Source of the DNA: Lapillicoccus jejuensis
Lineage (GTDB): Bacteria; Actinomycetota; Actinomycetes; Actinomycetales; Dermatophilaceae
Assembly (NCBI RefSeq): GCF_006715055.1
Contig: NZ_VFMN01000001.1
Coordinates: 1-64,000, forward strand
DNA: 64,000 nucleotides
Direction of reading: 5' to 3'
Positions 1 through 7,729 of this stretch are shown one piece after another. Under the pieces are notes generated by a model. It made no database searches and had not been told where the DNA came from. It saw only the letters and a list, made by a program, of their open reading frames with translations. Made by a program: the position numbers and the translations under genes. Positions within the stretch are counted from its first letter, which is position 1. Every line of letters starts with the position of its first letter.

Positions 1-895
1 TCCCCCGCCGCCGTCTCGGGCTCGACGACCTCCTCGGCCCCGACCTCCTCGGCTCCGACCACCGCCACCCCGACCGCCGCGGCGTCGATCACCGTGACGC
101 TCCCGGGGGCCGGACCGCGTCGGTGGTCGCTCGCCCAGCTGCTCGCCCTGCCCCGCACGACGGTGACCGCCGCGGACGGCAGCACCGTCACGGCGCCCAC
201 GCTGGCGACGCTGACGCGGTACGCCGGCCCGGCCCGCACCGGGTCGCCCGACTCGCGCCTGCTCGTCGTGTACCGCGTCTCCGGCACCGGGACGGGCGCG
301 GCGATGACCTTCACCCGGGCGGAGACCGAGGCGTCGGTCGGGGACCACCCGGCCCTGATCACCCTCACCGCCGCCGGACGGCTCGACGTCGTCGTGCCGC
401 AGGACCGGACGACGGGCCGCTCGGTGCTGGGGTGGACGCGGTCGACGTCCGGGTGGTCGAGGTGCCGGCCGCCCGTCGCCCGTCCCGGCGCCCGGGTCGG
501 TCGAGGTCGATGCCGGGTCGAGCCACCGCACGGTCGACGTCGCCTCCCTCCCCCGCCGCGACTATCACGCCCTCGGCCACCACGCCGGGTCGGCCACCAC
601 GCGCCAGCAGGGGGCGCCACGCTCGCACGCGACGGCGACCGCGCCGACGGCTGTGACCGACGTGCTGACCGCGGCCGGCTGTCGCTCGACGACGCGACGC
701 TGGTCACCGTCGTCGGCAGCACGGGCCAGGTCGCGGTCCCTCACCGGTGGTGAGGTGCGGGAGGCGCAGAAGGAGGTCGGGCTCAGTCTCGCCCAGGACG
801 GGCGGTCCCTGCCCCGCCCGCAGCTCGTCGTCGGCGGTGACGTGGGCCCCGCGCGGACCGTGACGTCGGTGACGCGGGTCGTCGTCGGGAGCTGA
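1..895 (+). pseudogene. Secreted/surface protein with two related repeats, 3' part, frame-disrupted
   Basis: The gene begins before the window. The first in-frame residues form a Ser/Thr/Ala/Pro-rich linker (about 1-90) typical of exported proteins. Two similar units follow. The first, about 90-475, has a WSLAQLLALP-like start and ends in a VDAVDVRVVEV strand. The second, about 480-895, ends in TSVTRVVVGS. The alternating hydrophobic pattern resembles small molybdopterin-oxidoreductase-like beta domains, but the family is not certain. Coding potential changes frame near 430, 478, 680 and 745. Only a mosaic of three frames gives a continuous protein, so at least four indels separate this copy from an intact gene. 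The breaks sit in G/C-rich stretches, so sequencing error is as likely as decay. Confidence 0.5.
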
Positions 896-905
896 CGACG
901 CCGGG

Positions 906-1376
906 TCAGGCGGCCGCGCGCAGGTGCTTCTCGAGGTTGCGCCCGAAGCGGTCGCCGGTCTGCGCCATCGCCGCGCCCATGACCCGCTCGACCGCGGGGG
1001 CCGCGAGCCGGGAGACGGGCAGCTGCACGGTGAGCGTGATGGAGATGTCGAGGCGGGTGCCCGTGCCCTCGTCGGCCAGCGCGTACCACCCCTGCGCGCC
1101 ACCCCGCTCGGTCACCCCGGCGGGCGGGGTGTGCTCGAACTCGATCCGGGTCTTCGGGGTGAAGCGCATGGTCTCGGTGAACGACGGGTCCACCGTGATC
1201 CCGGCGAGCTTGAGCGAGGCCAGCCGCCACCGCCAGGTGTCGCCGTCGGTCTCGATGCCCTGCAGGAACGGCGTCAGCCGCGGCAGGACGTCCGGGTCGG
1301 TCAGTGCCGCCCAGATGTCGGCGCGCCGGGCCGCGACCACCGCCGTCGACTCGGTCGTCGACGAGAAGCTGGCCAT
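906..1376 (-). CDS. SRPBCC-family protein
   Basis: This 156-residue protein has the START/Bet v 1-like pattern: an N-terminal strand, a helix with the PADIWAALTDPDVLPR-like motif (here ARRADIWAAL), a run of beta strands (GDTWRWRLASLKLAG, TRIEFEHTPP, TRLDISITLTV) and a long C-terminal helix ending GRNLEKHLRA. Family members bind hydrophobic ligands or act as cyclases or aromatase-like proteins. No catalytic residue identifies a substrate here. The reading frame extends upstream, but ATG at 1376 is preceded by a GGGAGG ribosome-binding site five bases away, whereas the upstream start has none. It is transcribed leftward, convergent with the broken gene on its left and downstream of nothing obvious. 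The fold is fairly sure; the role is unknown. Confidence 0.75.
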   Translation of the reverse strand: MASFSSTTESTAVVAARRADIWAALTDPDVLPRLTPFLQGIETDGDTWRWRLASLKLAGITVDPSFTETMRFTPKTRIEFEHTPPAGVTERGGAQGWYALADEGTGTRLDISITLTVQLPVSRLAAPAVERVMGAAMAQTGDRFGRNLEKHLRAAA

Positions 1377-1493
1377 GCGGTCCTCCCAGGGACGGGGACG
1401 AAGAGGGACGTACGGCGCGCCGGGCGCGCCCGGCGTCGACATACCCCCACCGGCGCCCTCGCACCCCCGGGCGCGCGGCCTCCCGGTGGGGCC

Positions 1494-2639
1494 TCAGGTG
1501 GTGGAGAGCTTGTCCGCGTTGGCCTGCAGCTTGGCGTCGTACGACTGGAGCGTCGCCTTGTCCCACTTCTGGTAGCCGTCCGGCAGCTCGATGGAGATCG
1601 CGCCGACCTCGACGGAGTTGGTGAGGGCGGCCTGCCAGTCCTGGATCTTGGCGTTCGAGGCGGTCTGGATGTAGAGCGGCTGGTGCAGCCCCTGCAGCAT
1701 CGTGTAGAGGGCGTCGTACGCCTTGCCGCGGGTGTTGCCCTTCATGGAGTTGTTGCCGAGCACGCACCGCGGGCCGAGCTCGCTCACGCAGTACTTGGCG
1801 ATCTGCTCGGGCACCTGGACGCTGGCCTGCGCCGAGGCCTCCGACTTGTCGTTGGAGCCCTGCTTGGTCAGCGACTGGTACGGGTTGAAGGCCATGGCCA
1901 TGTTGGTCGTGCGCCAGTCCTTCGCGAACATGCTGACGGTGTTCTTCAGGCAGGCCTGGTCGGTGGCGTCGCTGTAGCCCTTCCCCGAGGCGGAGGCCAC
2001 GTTGGCCTTCTCGCTGAACTGCCGCTGGAACGGCTCGGCGAAGTTGGTGATGCACATGCCGGGGACGAGCTCGCGCAGCTGCGGGTCGCCGTCGTACTTG
2101 GCCGCCAGCTTGGCGTCGAACTGCTGGAACAGCTGCTGGAACCTCGACCCCCAGAAGACGGGGACGGGGTAGCTGGTCGGGCCGGCGTCGTTGGCCGTCC
2201 CCTGCCACGTCACGCTGCCGGCCGACTGGAGCACCCAGGCGGGGCTGTTGTAGCCCGCGTAGACGCGCATCCGGACGGCGAGGTCGTGAGCCTTGGCGAA
2301 CGCGAGCTGCTGGTCGATCTTGCTCGTGTCGAAGCTGTCGGGTCCGGTTGGCTGGACGTCCTTCCACAGCACCTGGATGACGAAGCCCTGGACGAGCGGC
2401 TTGCCGTCGTAGGTCAGCTCAGAGGCGTCCGGCGGGCCCTTGCGGTCCATGACGCCGACCACCCACGGCTTGCCCGAGCCCGGGGCGGCCGTCGCCGAGG
2501 AGGAGGGCGAGGAGGAGGACGAGGAGGTCCTGGTGGGCGGCGTGGACGAGCCGGAGCAGGCCGCGAGCCCGAGGACCGCGAGCGCGGTCAGGACGGCGAG
2601 GACGGCCGCCCGACGCGGGCGTGGGGAGAGGATCGGCAT
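1494..2639 (-). CDS. Predicted lipoprotein with TIM-barrel (glycoside-hydrolase-like) domain
   Basis: A 381-residue exported lipoprotein. The N-terminus has Arg residues, a hydrophobic stretch (residues 11-25) and the lipobox LAAC with the acylated Cys at about 28, then a Ser/Thr-rich tether to about 55. The rest resembles the start of a (beta/alpha)8 barrel: VGVMDRKG, a VLWKDVQPTGPDSFD segment, an LAVRMRVYAGYNSPAW strand and an ITNFAEPFQ strand. This layout is typical of GH-like barrels in the GH5/GH42 group, where an Asn-Glu pair after strand 4 carries the acid/base. NFAEPF could be that site, but this is inference. It probably acts outside the membrane on a glycan. No neighbouring carbohydrate genes help to define it. 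It reads leftward as a single gene. Confidence 0.65.
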   Translation of the reverse strand: MPILSPRPRRAAVLAVLTALAVLGLAACSGSSTPPTRTSSSSSSPSSSATAAPGSGKPWVVGVMDRKGPPDASELTYDGKPLVQGFVIQVLWKDVQPTGPDSFDTSKIDQQLAFAKAHDLAVRMRVYAGYNSPAWVLQSAGSVTWQGTANDAGPTSYPVPVFWGSRFQQLFQQFDAKLAAKYDGDPQLRELVPGMCITNFAEPFQRQFSEKANVASASGKGYSDATDQACLKNTVSMFAKDWRTTNMAMAFNPYQSLTKQGSNDKSEASAQASVQVPEQIAKYCVSELGPRCVLGNNSMKGNTRGKAYDALYTMLQGLHQPLYIQTASNAKIQDWQAALTNSVEVGAISIELPDGYQKWDKATLQSYDAKLQANADKLSTT

Positions 2640-2708
2640 GACACCACCAGATCCTGCCCGTGATCGGGCCTGCCGTCATCTCGCTGTGCGTGGCCTGTGT
2701 CCCGACGG

Positions 2709-3401
2709 TCACGGGCCCCTGCCCCGTGGCCCCCGGGCGGCGCGGTGCCGCACGAGCTCGCGCACGGTCGCCCCGCGAGCGCCGACGACCTCCCCGCCCG
2801 GGGCCTCCTCGGACGCGGCGCCGACCTCCCACGGGGCCTCGCCCTCGTCGGCATCCTGCGGGGCGCCCGCGTCGCCCCCACCGTCCCCGTCGCCGGACCA
2901 CCGGCGCGTGCCGGGGTCGAGGGTCTCGCGGTGGAAGCGGCCGTCCTCGGCGCGCAGCAGGAACAGCTCCTCGGTGTCGTCGCGGTGCGCGGCGAGCACG
3001 CCGTCGACCCGGTGGTCGAAGGTGAAGGCGTCGAAGGCCGGCCCCCTGCCCCGGGCGAGCGCCCGCGGGCCGAGGAAGTGGTCGACGAGGAAGCGCAGCG
3101 CGAGCAGCGCGTCGTTGGAGAACGGCGCCGGCCGCCACACCAGGTGGCACCCCTCGTCGCAGGGCGCCCAGTCGCGCACGCCCGCGGGGATCCCCGTCCG
3201 GCGGCCCTCGTCGGCCGGTCGCGCCCACGGGTCCTGGCCGGCGCGACCGGCGAGGTCCGCCCGCGGGTTCATCGGGACGTCGAAGGGGTCGCCGTGCGGG
3301 CCACCGCCCCACTCGGCGAACGCCCGCAGCCAGTCCAGCTCGGCCTCGGCCAGCGGCGGGTCCAGCCGCAGCTGACCGAGGTACGTCGTGTGGTGCTCCA
3401 T
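2709..3401 (-). CDS. Hypothetical protein, divergent from the 3607 gene
   Basis: A 230-residue protein that I do not recognise. ATG at 3401 has an AAGGAG ribosome-binding site, so I prefer it to upstream starts in the same open frame. The N-terminal 150 residues look globular, with Trp-rich segments (RDWAPCDEGCHLVWRPAPF, and a helix ALLALRFLVDHFLGPRAL). The last 80 residues are low-complexity Gly/Asp/Glu/Ala and may be disordered or reflect a frame error near the 3' end. There is no signal peptide or membrane helix. The gene is transcribed away from the frame-disrupted gene at 3607, and the region between them carries an inverted repeat also seen at a second divergent locus near 35.95 kb. Confidence 0.55.
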   Translation of the reverse strand: MEHHTTYLGQLRLDPPLAEAELDWLRAFAEWGGGPHGDPFDVPMNPRADLAGRAGQDPWARPADEGRRTGIPAGVRDWAPCDEGCHLVWRPAPFSNDALLALRFLVDHFLGPRALARGRGPAFDAFTFDHRVDGVLAAHRDDTEELFLLRAEDGRFHRETLDPGTRRWSGDGDGGGDAGAPQDADEGEAPWEVGAASEEAPGGEVVGARGATVRELVRHRAARGPRGRGP

Positions 3402-3528
3402 CGCTGCTCCTTCGTGGCGGTCGGGCGGGGCGGGTCGGGCGAGGCGGTCGGGCGTGGACCGGTCCGCGGGCCGGCGACCTGCCCGCCCGACGATGCTGGC
3501 ACGTGCGCCCACCCCTCCCCGGGCCTCG

Positions 3529-3564
3529 TCCACAGGCCTCGCCCGGCGCCGATCAGCCTGTGGA
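3529..3564. promoter_or_regulatory. Inverted repeat TCCACAGGC/GCCTGTGGA in a divergent intergenic region
   Basis: Perfect 9-bp arms at 3529-3537 and 3556-3564 with an 18-bp spacer lie between two divergent genes. The same core, GTCCACAGG/CCTGTGGAC, flanks a 30-bp spacer at 35923-35970, again between divergent genes and again upstream of the paralogous unknown gene. The arm core TCCACA also matches part of the actinobacterial DnaA box TTGTCCACA. A shared operator or DnaA-like site is an inference. Confidence 0.4.
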
Positions 3565-3606
3565 GGAACCGGATCGGCGTCGCCGCGCCGCTGCCACGCT
3601 GCTGGG

Positions 3607-4139
3607 ATGAGCACCTCGACCCCCCGCTGTCCCCGAGCCCCGCCCGATCGCCCCACCGGCCCGCCCCCGGACCTCATGCTCGCCCGGTGGGAGCTGGCCA
3701 ACCCGGCGCGCACCCTCGCCGAGGTGGTCCGGCGGACCGCGCCGCGGCCCGGTGACGTCGTTCCTGGCGCTGCTGCGCTTGCGGTCCGGCGGGGCGCGGA
3801 CCTGCATCGACGCCGCCGTCGTCGTCCGGCGCGGCGAGCACGTGGGGCCGTGGCAGGCCGCCGAGCGGCTGGCCGAGCACACCGCCCGCCCGGCGGGCAC
3901 CCTGCCCCTTGTCGCCGGCCACGAACCGGTGCGACCAAGTCATTCGTCACGGTCGTGTGCCGGGAGGGGCGGGTCGTCCCGGGTCCGGCCGAGACGGTGT
4001 GGAAGCTGGCGTGGCTGCGCGCCGCCGACGTCGGCGCCGCGATGGGCGGGGACATCTACGTCCTCACCCCGCACGGGTGGACGGGCTGCCTCGACACCCG
4101 GGCCGGGCACCCGCCCGGCGCTCCCCCCGCCGCGGCTGA
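3607..4139 (+). pseudogene. Unknown-family protein, paralogue of the 36011 gene, frame-disrupted
   Basis: Three blocks in two frames line up with the intact 168-residue protein at 36011-36517. The block WELANPARTLAEVVRR matches WDLADPSETLAEIVS. The block CIDAAVVVRRGEHV...AAERLAEH, in another frame, follows. The block SFVTVVCREGRVVPGPAETVWKLAWLR...GDIYVLTPHGWTG, back in the first frame, matches VLVTVVCRRGHLEPGAEETRW...GDVYTLTEEGWTG. Frame changes therefore fall near 3750 and 3940, and a further one near the C-rich run at 4125 would give a natural stop. No function is known for either copy. The conserved VTVVCRxG and GWTG segments suggest a small globular cytoplasmic protein. The start ATG at 3607 follows the shared inverted repeat. 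Confidence 0.5.
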
Positions 4140-4256
4140 GCGCCGTGCGGTGACCCCTGGTGCGCCGCCGACCCGTGTCGCAGAACGAGGACACCCAGTC
4201 CTTCCGTCCCGCGATCCGGCCGGGGTTACCGTCGTGGCCAGGCTGGAAGGAGGGCG

Positions 4257-5779
4257 ATGGCGCCCACGGAGGACTCGCTGCTCCCGCGACGCGCACGCTC
4301 GCCGTACGTCGCCCGGCGGAGCCGGGTCGCCGCCCTCTCCCCCCGGCTGCTGGCCTCGTGGCGGCGCAGCGAGGACTACGGGGTCGACCTCGAGGAGGTC
4401 GAGCCGGTCTGGTCCGGCACGTCCGGCGCGGCCGCCGGCGATTCGCTCTTCTTCGAGTGCGGCGCCGAGGTGCTCACCGGTCTGCACCGCACCCTCGCCA
4501 ACGAGCCGATCAGCCTCATGCTCACCGACGCCGACGGTCTGGTCCTCAACCGCCTCAGCGGCGACACCTCGCTGCTGCGGGCCCTGGACCGGGTCCACCT
4601 CGCCCCCGGCTTCGCCTTCTCCGAGCGCGAGGCCGGCACCAACGGTTGGGGATGGCCCTGGCCGACCGCACGCCCAGCCTGGTCCGCGCGGAGGAGCACT
4701 ACTCGGCCAGCCTGTGCACCTACACCTGCGCCGCCGTCCCCGTCCTCGACCCGCTGTCGGGGATGCTCGAGGGGTCGGTCAACATCACGACGTGGGCGCG
4801 TTCCTCGAGCGACCTGCTGCTCGCCCTGGCCCAGTCGGCGGCGGGCACGACCTCGGCGCTGATGCTCGCCCGCTCGCAGGGACGGCGCTCGCGCCCGCAG
4901 CCGCGCGGTGGCGTGTTCCGGGTGCAGAACGCGCGGCTCGAGCCGGCCGCCGGCACCATCCGCGAGATGTCGGCCGCGTGGAGCGAGGCCCTCGCCGCGG
5001 CCACCCGCGCCGTCGAGGACGGCAAGGTCGTCGCCGCCGTCGGCGAGCCCGGCTCGGGCCGGGCCACCCTCCTCGCGCAGGCCTTCCGGCGCGCCCGGCC
5101 CCGAGACCGCATCCTCAGCGCCGCCGTCCCCGCGCCGGAGGACGTCGAGCGCTGGCTGTCCCTGTGGACGCCCGAGCTGGGCAAGGAGCACACCGCCGTC
5201 ATCGTCGAGGGCGCCGACTCGCTCCCGGCGTGGGGGGCGCAGACGCTGCACGACCGCGCCGTGGCCGCCCGCACCACGATGCCGGACACCCCCGCCGCGC
5301 AGCGGGTGCTGCCCTGGGCGGCGACCGCCGAGCGGCTGGACGAGGTGCCGCTCGTCCTGCGGGCGCTCGTCGACACCGTCGTCGAGGTGCCGTCGCTGCG
5401 CGACCGACCCGCCGACGTCCTGCCCCTGGCCCGGTACGCCGCGCACAACACGCGCGCCCGCGAGGTCGGGTTCACCCCAGCGGCGGAGCGCGCGCTCACC
5501 ACCTACGGCTGGCCGGGGAACGTCGACGAGCTGTTCGCCGTCGTCCACGACGCCGCGATGCGCTCCGACACGGTCGACGTGCGCCACCTGCCCGGCCGGG
5601 TCCTCGGCGGCGCGAGCGCACCCACCGTCGGACGGATCGAGCAGTTCGAGCGCGAGGAGATCGCCCGCCTGCTCGCCCAGCCGGGCAAGACGATGAAGGA
5701 CGTCGCCGCCGAGCTCGGGATGAGCCGGGCGACGCTCTACCGCAAGATCTCGCAGTACGGGTTGAGCTCGACCCGCTGA
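4257..5779 (+). pseudogene. GAF / degenerate AAA / Fis-type HTH regulator (AcoR/MimR-like), one frameshift
   Basis: Translation from ATG 4257, just after AAGGAGG, gives the typical actinobacterial start (SPRLLASWRRSEDYGVDLEEVEPVW) and a GAF domain with the GTNG signature. At about 4645 the frame shifts; losing one base there would restore GTNGLGMALADR and continue to the stop at 5777. The middle domain has a Walker-like GEPGSGRAT in which the usual Lys is Arg, and there is no GAFTGA loop, so it probably does not drive sigma-54 polymerase. The C-terminus is a Fis-type helix-turn-helix (KDVAAELGMSRATLYRKISQYGL). Relatives control alcohol, diol, acetoin or alkane oxidation genes. The adjacent aldo/keto reductase is convergent, so the target is unknown. 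Confidence 0.7.
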
Positions 5780-5793
5780 CCGCCCGGGACGGC

Positions 5794-5829
5794 GTCGAGC
5801 CCCCGCCCCGGTGGGGACGAGGGCTCGAC
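5794..5829. terminator. Bidirectional terminator hairpin
   Basis: Perfect 9-bp arms GTCGAGCCC and GGGCTCGAC enclose an inner CCCC/GGGG pairing. The hairpin sits between the convergent regulator and aldo/keto reductase genes, 15-25 bp from each stop, as expected for a shared terminator lacking a long T tract. Confidence 0.6.
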
Positions 5830-5854
5830 GGGCAGGACGCCGTACGGCGGCGGG

Positions 5855-6865
5855 TCAGGCGACCCGCTGCTGCGGCGAGTTCTCCACCGTCTTGCCCGGG
5901 TCGCGCTCGACGAGGTCGCCGAGGGCGTCGTCGATCCGCTGCATCAGCTCCGGCTCGAGGGTGACGCCGGCGGCCTTGACGTTCTCCCCGACCTGCTCGG
6001 GGCGCGAGGCCCCGACGAGGGCGGCGGAGACGTTCGGGTTCTGCAGGACCCACGCCACGGCGAGCTGGGCCATGCTCAGGCCGGCGTCGTCGGCGACCGG
6101 CTTGAGCTTCTGGACGCGGGTGAGGGTCTCGTCGTTCATGAACCGCTGGATCATGTCGGCGCCGCCCTTCTCGTCGGCGGCGCGCGACCCGGCCGGCGGC
6201 TGCTCGCCCGGGCGGTACTTGCCGGTGAGCACGCCCTGCGCGATGGGGCTCCAGACGATCTGGCCGATGCCGAGCTCCTCGCAGGTCGGGACCACCTCGG
6301 GCTCGATGACCCGCCACAGCATCGAGTACTGCGGCTGGCTCGAGATGAGCTGGATGCCGAGGTCCTTCGCGAGCGCGTGGCCGGCGCGGATCTGCTCGGC
6401 GGTCCACTCGCTGACGCCGATGTAGAGCGCCTTGCCCTGGCGGACGACGTCGGCGAAGGCCTGCATCGTCTCCTCGAGCGGCGTCTCGGTGTCGTACCGG
6501 TGGGCCTGGTAGAGGTCGACGTAGTCGGTCTGCAGGCGCTGCAGCGACCCGTTGATCGACTCCATGATGTGCTTGCGGGACAGGCCGGTGTCGTTCTTGC
6601 CCTGGGGGCCGGTGGGCCAGTAGACCTTGGTGAAGATCTCCAGGCTCTCGCGCCGCTCGCCCTTGAGGGCCTCGCCGAGGACGGTCTCCGCCGCGGTGTT
6701 GGCGTAGACGTCGGCGGTGTCGAACGTGCTGATCCCCTCGTCGAGCGCGGCGCGCACGCACTGCGTGGCGACGTCGTTCTCGACCTGGGACCCGTGGGTC
6801 AGCCAGTTGCCGTAGGTGATCTCCGAGATCTTCAGACCGCTGTTGCCGAGGTAACGAAACTCCAT
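5855..6865 (-). CDS. Aldo/keto reductase (potassium-channel beta-like group)
   Basis: A 336-residue NADPH-dependent carbonyl reductase of the AKR superfamily. The catalytic tetrad is visible: Asp in FDTADVYAN, Tyr in the same motif, Lys in EIFTKVYW and His in LYQAHRYD. The NADPH-binding C-terminal part has the IVWSPIAQGVLTGKY loop and the ALVGASRPEQVGEN motif. The start FRYLGNSGLKISEITYGNW and the length match the YghZ/Kv-beta-like branch, which reduces aldehydes and methylglyoxal-type substrates. The true substrate cannot be read from sequence. ATG 6865 starts exactly at the conserved N-terminus. It is monocistronic and convergent with the upstream regulator, and its 5' side faces the VapBC locus. 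Confidence 0.88.
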   Translation of the reverse strand: MEFRYLGNSGLKISEITYGNWLTHGSQVENDVATQCVRAALDEGISTFDTADVYANTAAETVLGEALKGERRESLEIFTKVYWPTGPQGKNDTGLSRKHIMESINGSLQRLQTDYVDLYQAHRYDTETPLEETMQAFADVVRQGKALYIGVSEWTAEQIRAGHALAKDLGIQLISSQPQYSMLWRVIEPEVVPTCEELGIGQIVWSPIAQGVLTGKYRPGEQPPAGSRAADEKGGADMIQRFMNDETLTRVQKLKPVADDAGLSMAQLAVAWVLQNPNVSAALVGASRPEQVGENVKAAGVTLEPELMQRIDDALGDLVERDPGKTVENSPQQRVA

Positions 6866-6940
6866 ACCTGCGAACCTACGACCCGTCCGCCACCGCGTCT
6901 CACCTGGTCGACCGGACGGCCCACCGCAGCGAGGTAGATA

Positions 6941-6967
6941 GGCACCTGGAGCAGGTACCCTGGTGCC
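6941..6967. promoter_or_regulatory. Candidate autoregulatory operator of vapBC
   Basis: Nested inverted repeats lie immediately before the vapB start: outer arms GGCACC/GGTGCC (6941-6946, 6962-6967) and inner arms ACCTG/CAGGT. Ribbon-helix-helix antitoxins usually repress their own promoters through such repeats. No strong ribosome-binding site is visible, so the transcript may be nearly leaderless. Confidence 0.4.
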
Positions 6968-7219
6968 ATGGCCATCAACATCAAGCGCGAGCGGGTGCAG
7001 GAGCTGGCTCGGGAGGCGGCCGAGCGCACCGGCCGGTCGCAGACCGACGCGATCGAGACCGCGCTGGAGCGCTACCTCGCGGAGCTAGCGGCGGACGGCG
7101 ACGACCGCGAGCTCCGGATCGACGAGCTGCTGGCCCGGGTGGACGCCGAGATGACCCCGCAGACGCGCGCCGCTCTGCTGTCGGACGACCTGTACGACGC
7201 CGACGGCCTCCCCCGGTGA
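6968..7219 (+). CDS. vapB: VapB-family antitoxin
   Basis: An 83-residue protein of the PSK/Rv0623-like VapB type. It begins with the DNA-binding strand MAINIKRERVQ and continues with the helices ELAREAAERTGRSQTDAIETALERYLAEL. The C-terminal acidic tail (RIDELLARVDAEM...) is the usual toxin-binding segment. The stop codon overlaps the GTG start of the next gene by four bases (GTGA), giving translational coupling that keeps antitoxin and toxin in ratio. The nested repeat just upstream is a likely autoregulatory site. The partner and overlap make the assignment firm; biological activity of this copy is not shown. Confidence 0.85.
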   Translation: MAINIKRERVQELAREAAERTGRSQTDAIETALERYLAELAADGDDRELRIDELLARVDAEMTPQTRAALLSDDLYDADGLPR

Positions 7220-7611
7220 TCCTCGACTCGTCCGCCATCGTGGCCGTCCTGACCGGGGAGCCGCAACGGGCCGACATCCGACGAGTCGCTCGGACCGCCT
7301 CGCGACTCGGCATCTCCGCCGGGACCCTGCTCGAGGTCGGTGTCGTCGTCGACCGGCGGGGGCAGCCCCTGTTGTCCCGGCGCCTCGACGCGCTTCTCGA
7401 GGAGTGGCAGGTCGAGGTGCACCCGGTCACCGAGTCGCAGGCCCGGATCGGTCGAGCCGCCTACCGCGACTTCGGCAAGGGGTCCGGACACCCCGCCGGC
7501 CTCAACCTGGGTGACTGCTTCTCCTACGCGCTGGCTCGCGAGACCCGCCGCCCCCTGCTCTTCGTCGGCGGCGACTTCGTCCACACCGATGTGGTGGACG
7601 CACTCGCCTGA
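7216..7611 (+). CDS. vapC: VapC-family PIN-domain ribonuclease toxin
   Basis: A 131-residue PIN-domain protein. The acidic metal-binding residues are in place: Asp4 in MILDSSAIVAVL, Glu in GTLLEVGVV, Asp in LNLGDCFSYALA and Asp near VGGDFVHTD. VapC toxins cut tRNA or rRNA at specific sites when freed from VapB; the target here cannot be predicted. The GTG start overlaps the vapB stop. The GHPAGLNLGDC motif is the common VapC subgroup form. The 118-bp stretch after it is the presumed promoter and leader region of the large peptide synthetase gene. Confidence 0.87.
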   Translation: MILDSSAIVAVLTGEPQRADIRRVARTASRLGISAGTLLEVGVVVDRRGQPLLSRRLDALLEEWQVEVHPVTESQARIGRAAYRDFGKGSGHPAGLNLGDCFSYALARETRRPLLFVGGDFVHTDVVDALA

Positions 7612-7729
7612 CCTGCACCTGCTCCCGGTCCGACCGGCGAGCCGCCGCCCCGTTTGTTCACCTTGGCTCACTACGGTCACGCGCGTCCCACCCCGACAGA
7701 CCCGACCGACCCCGAGCCAGGAGGGAACG

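Noticed and set aside
565-2367. Long open frame on the minus strand across the SRPBCC and lipoprotein genes
   Set aside because: It is an out-of-frame shadow: Arg/Gly/Ala-rich, without domain motifs, and overlaps two genes with good starts and recognisable features.
3388-5964. 858-codon plus-strand open frame
   Set aside because: Only short stretches look like protein; the rest is the wrong frame of the regulator. It arises from high GC and the frame errors.
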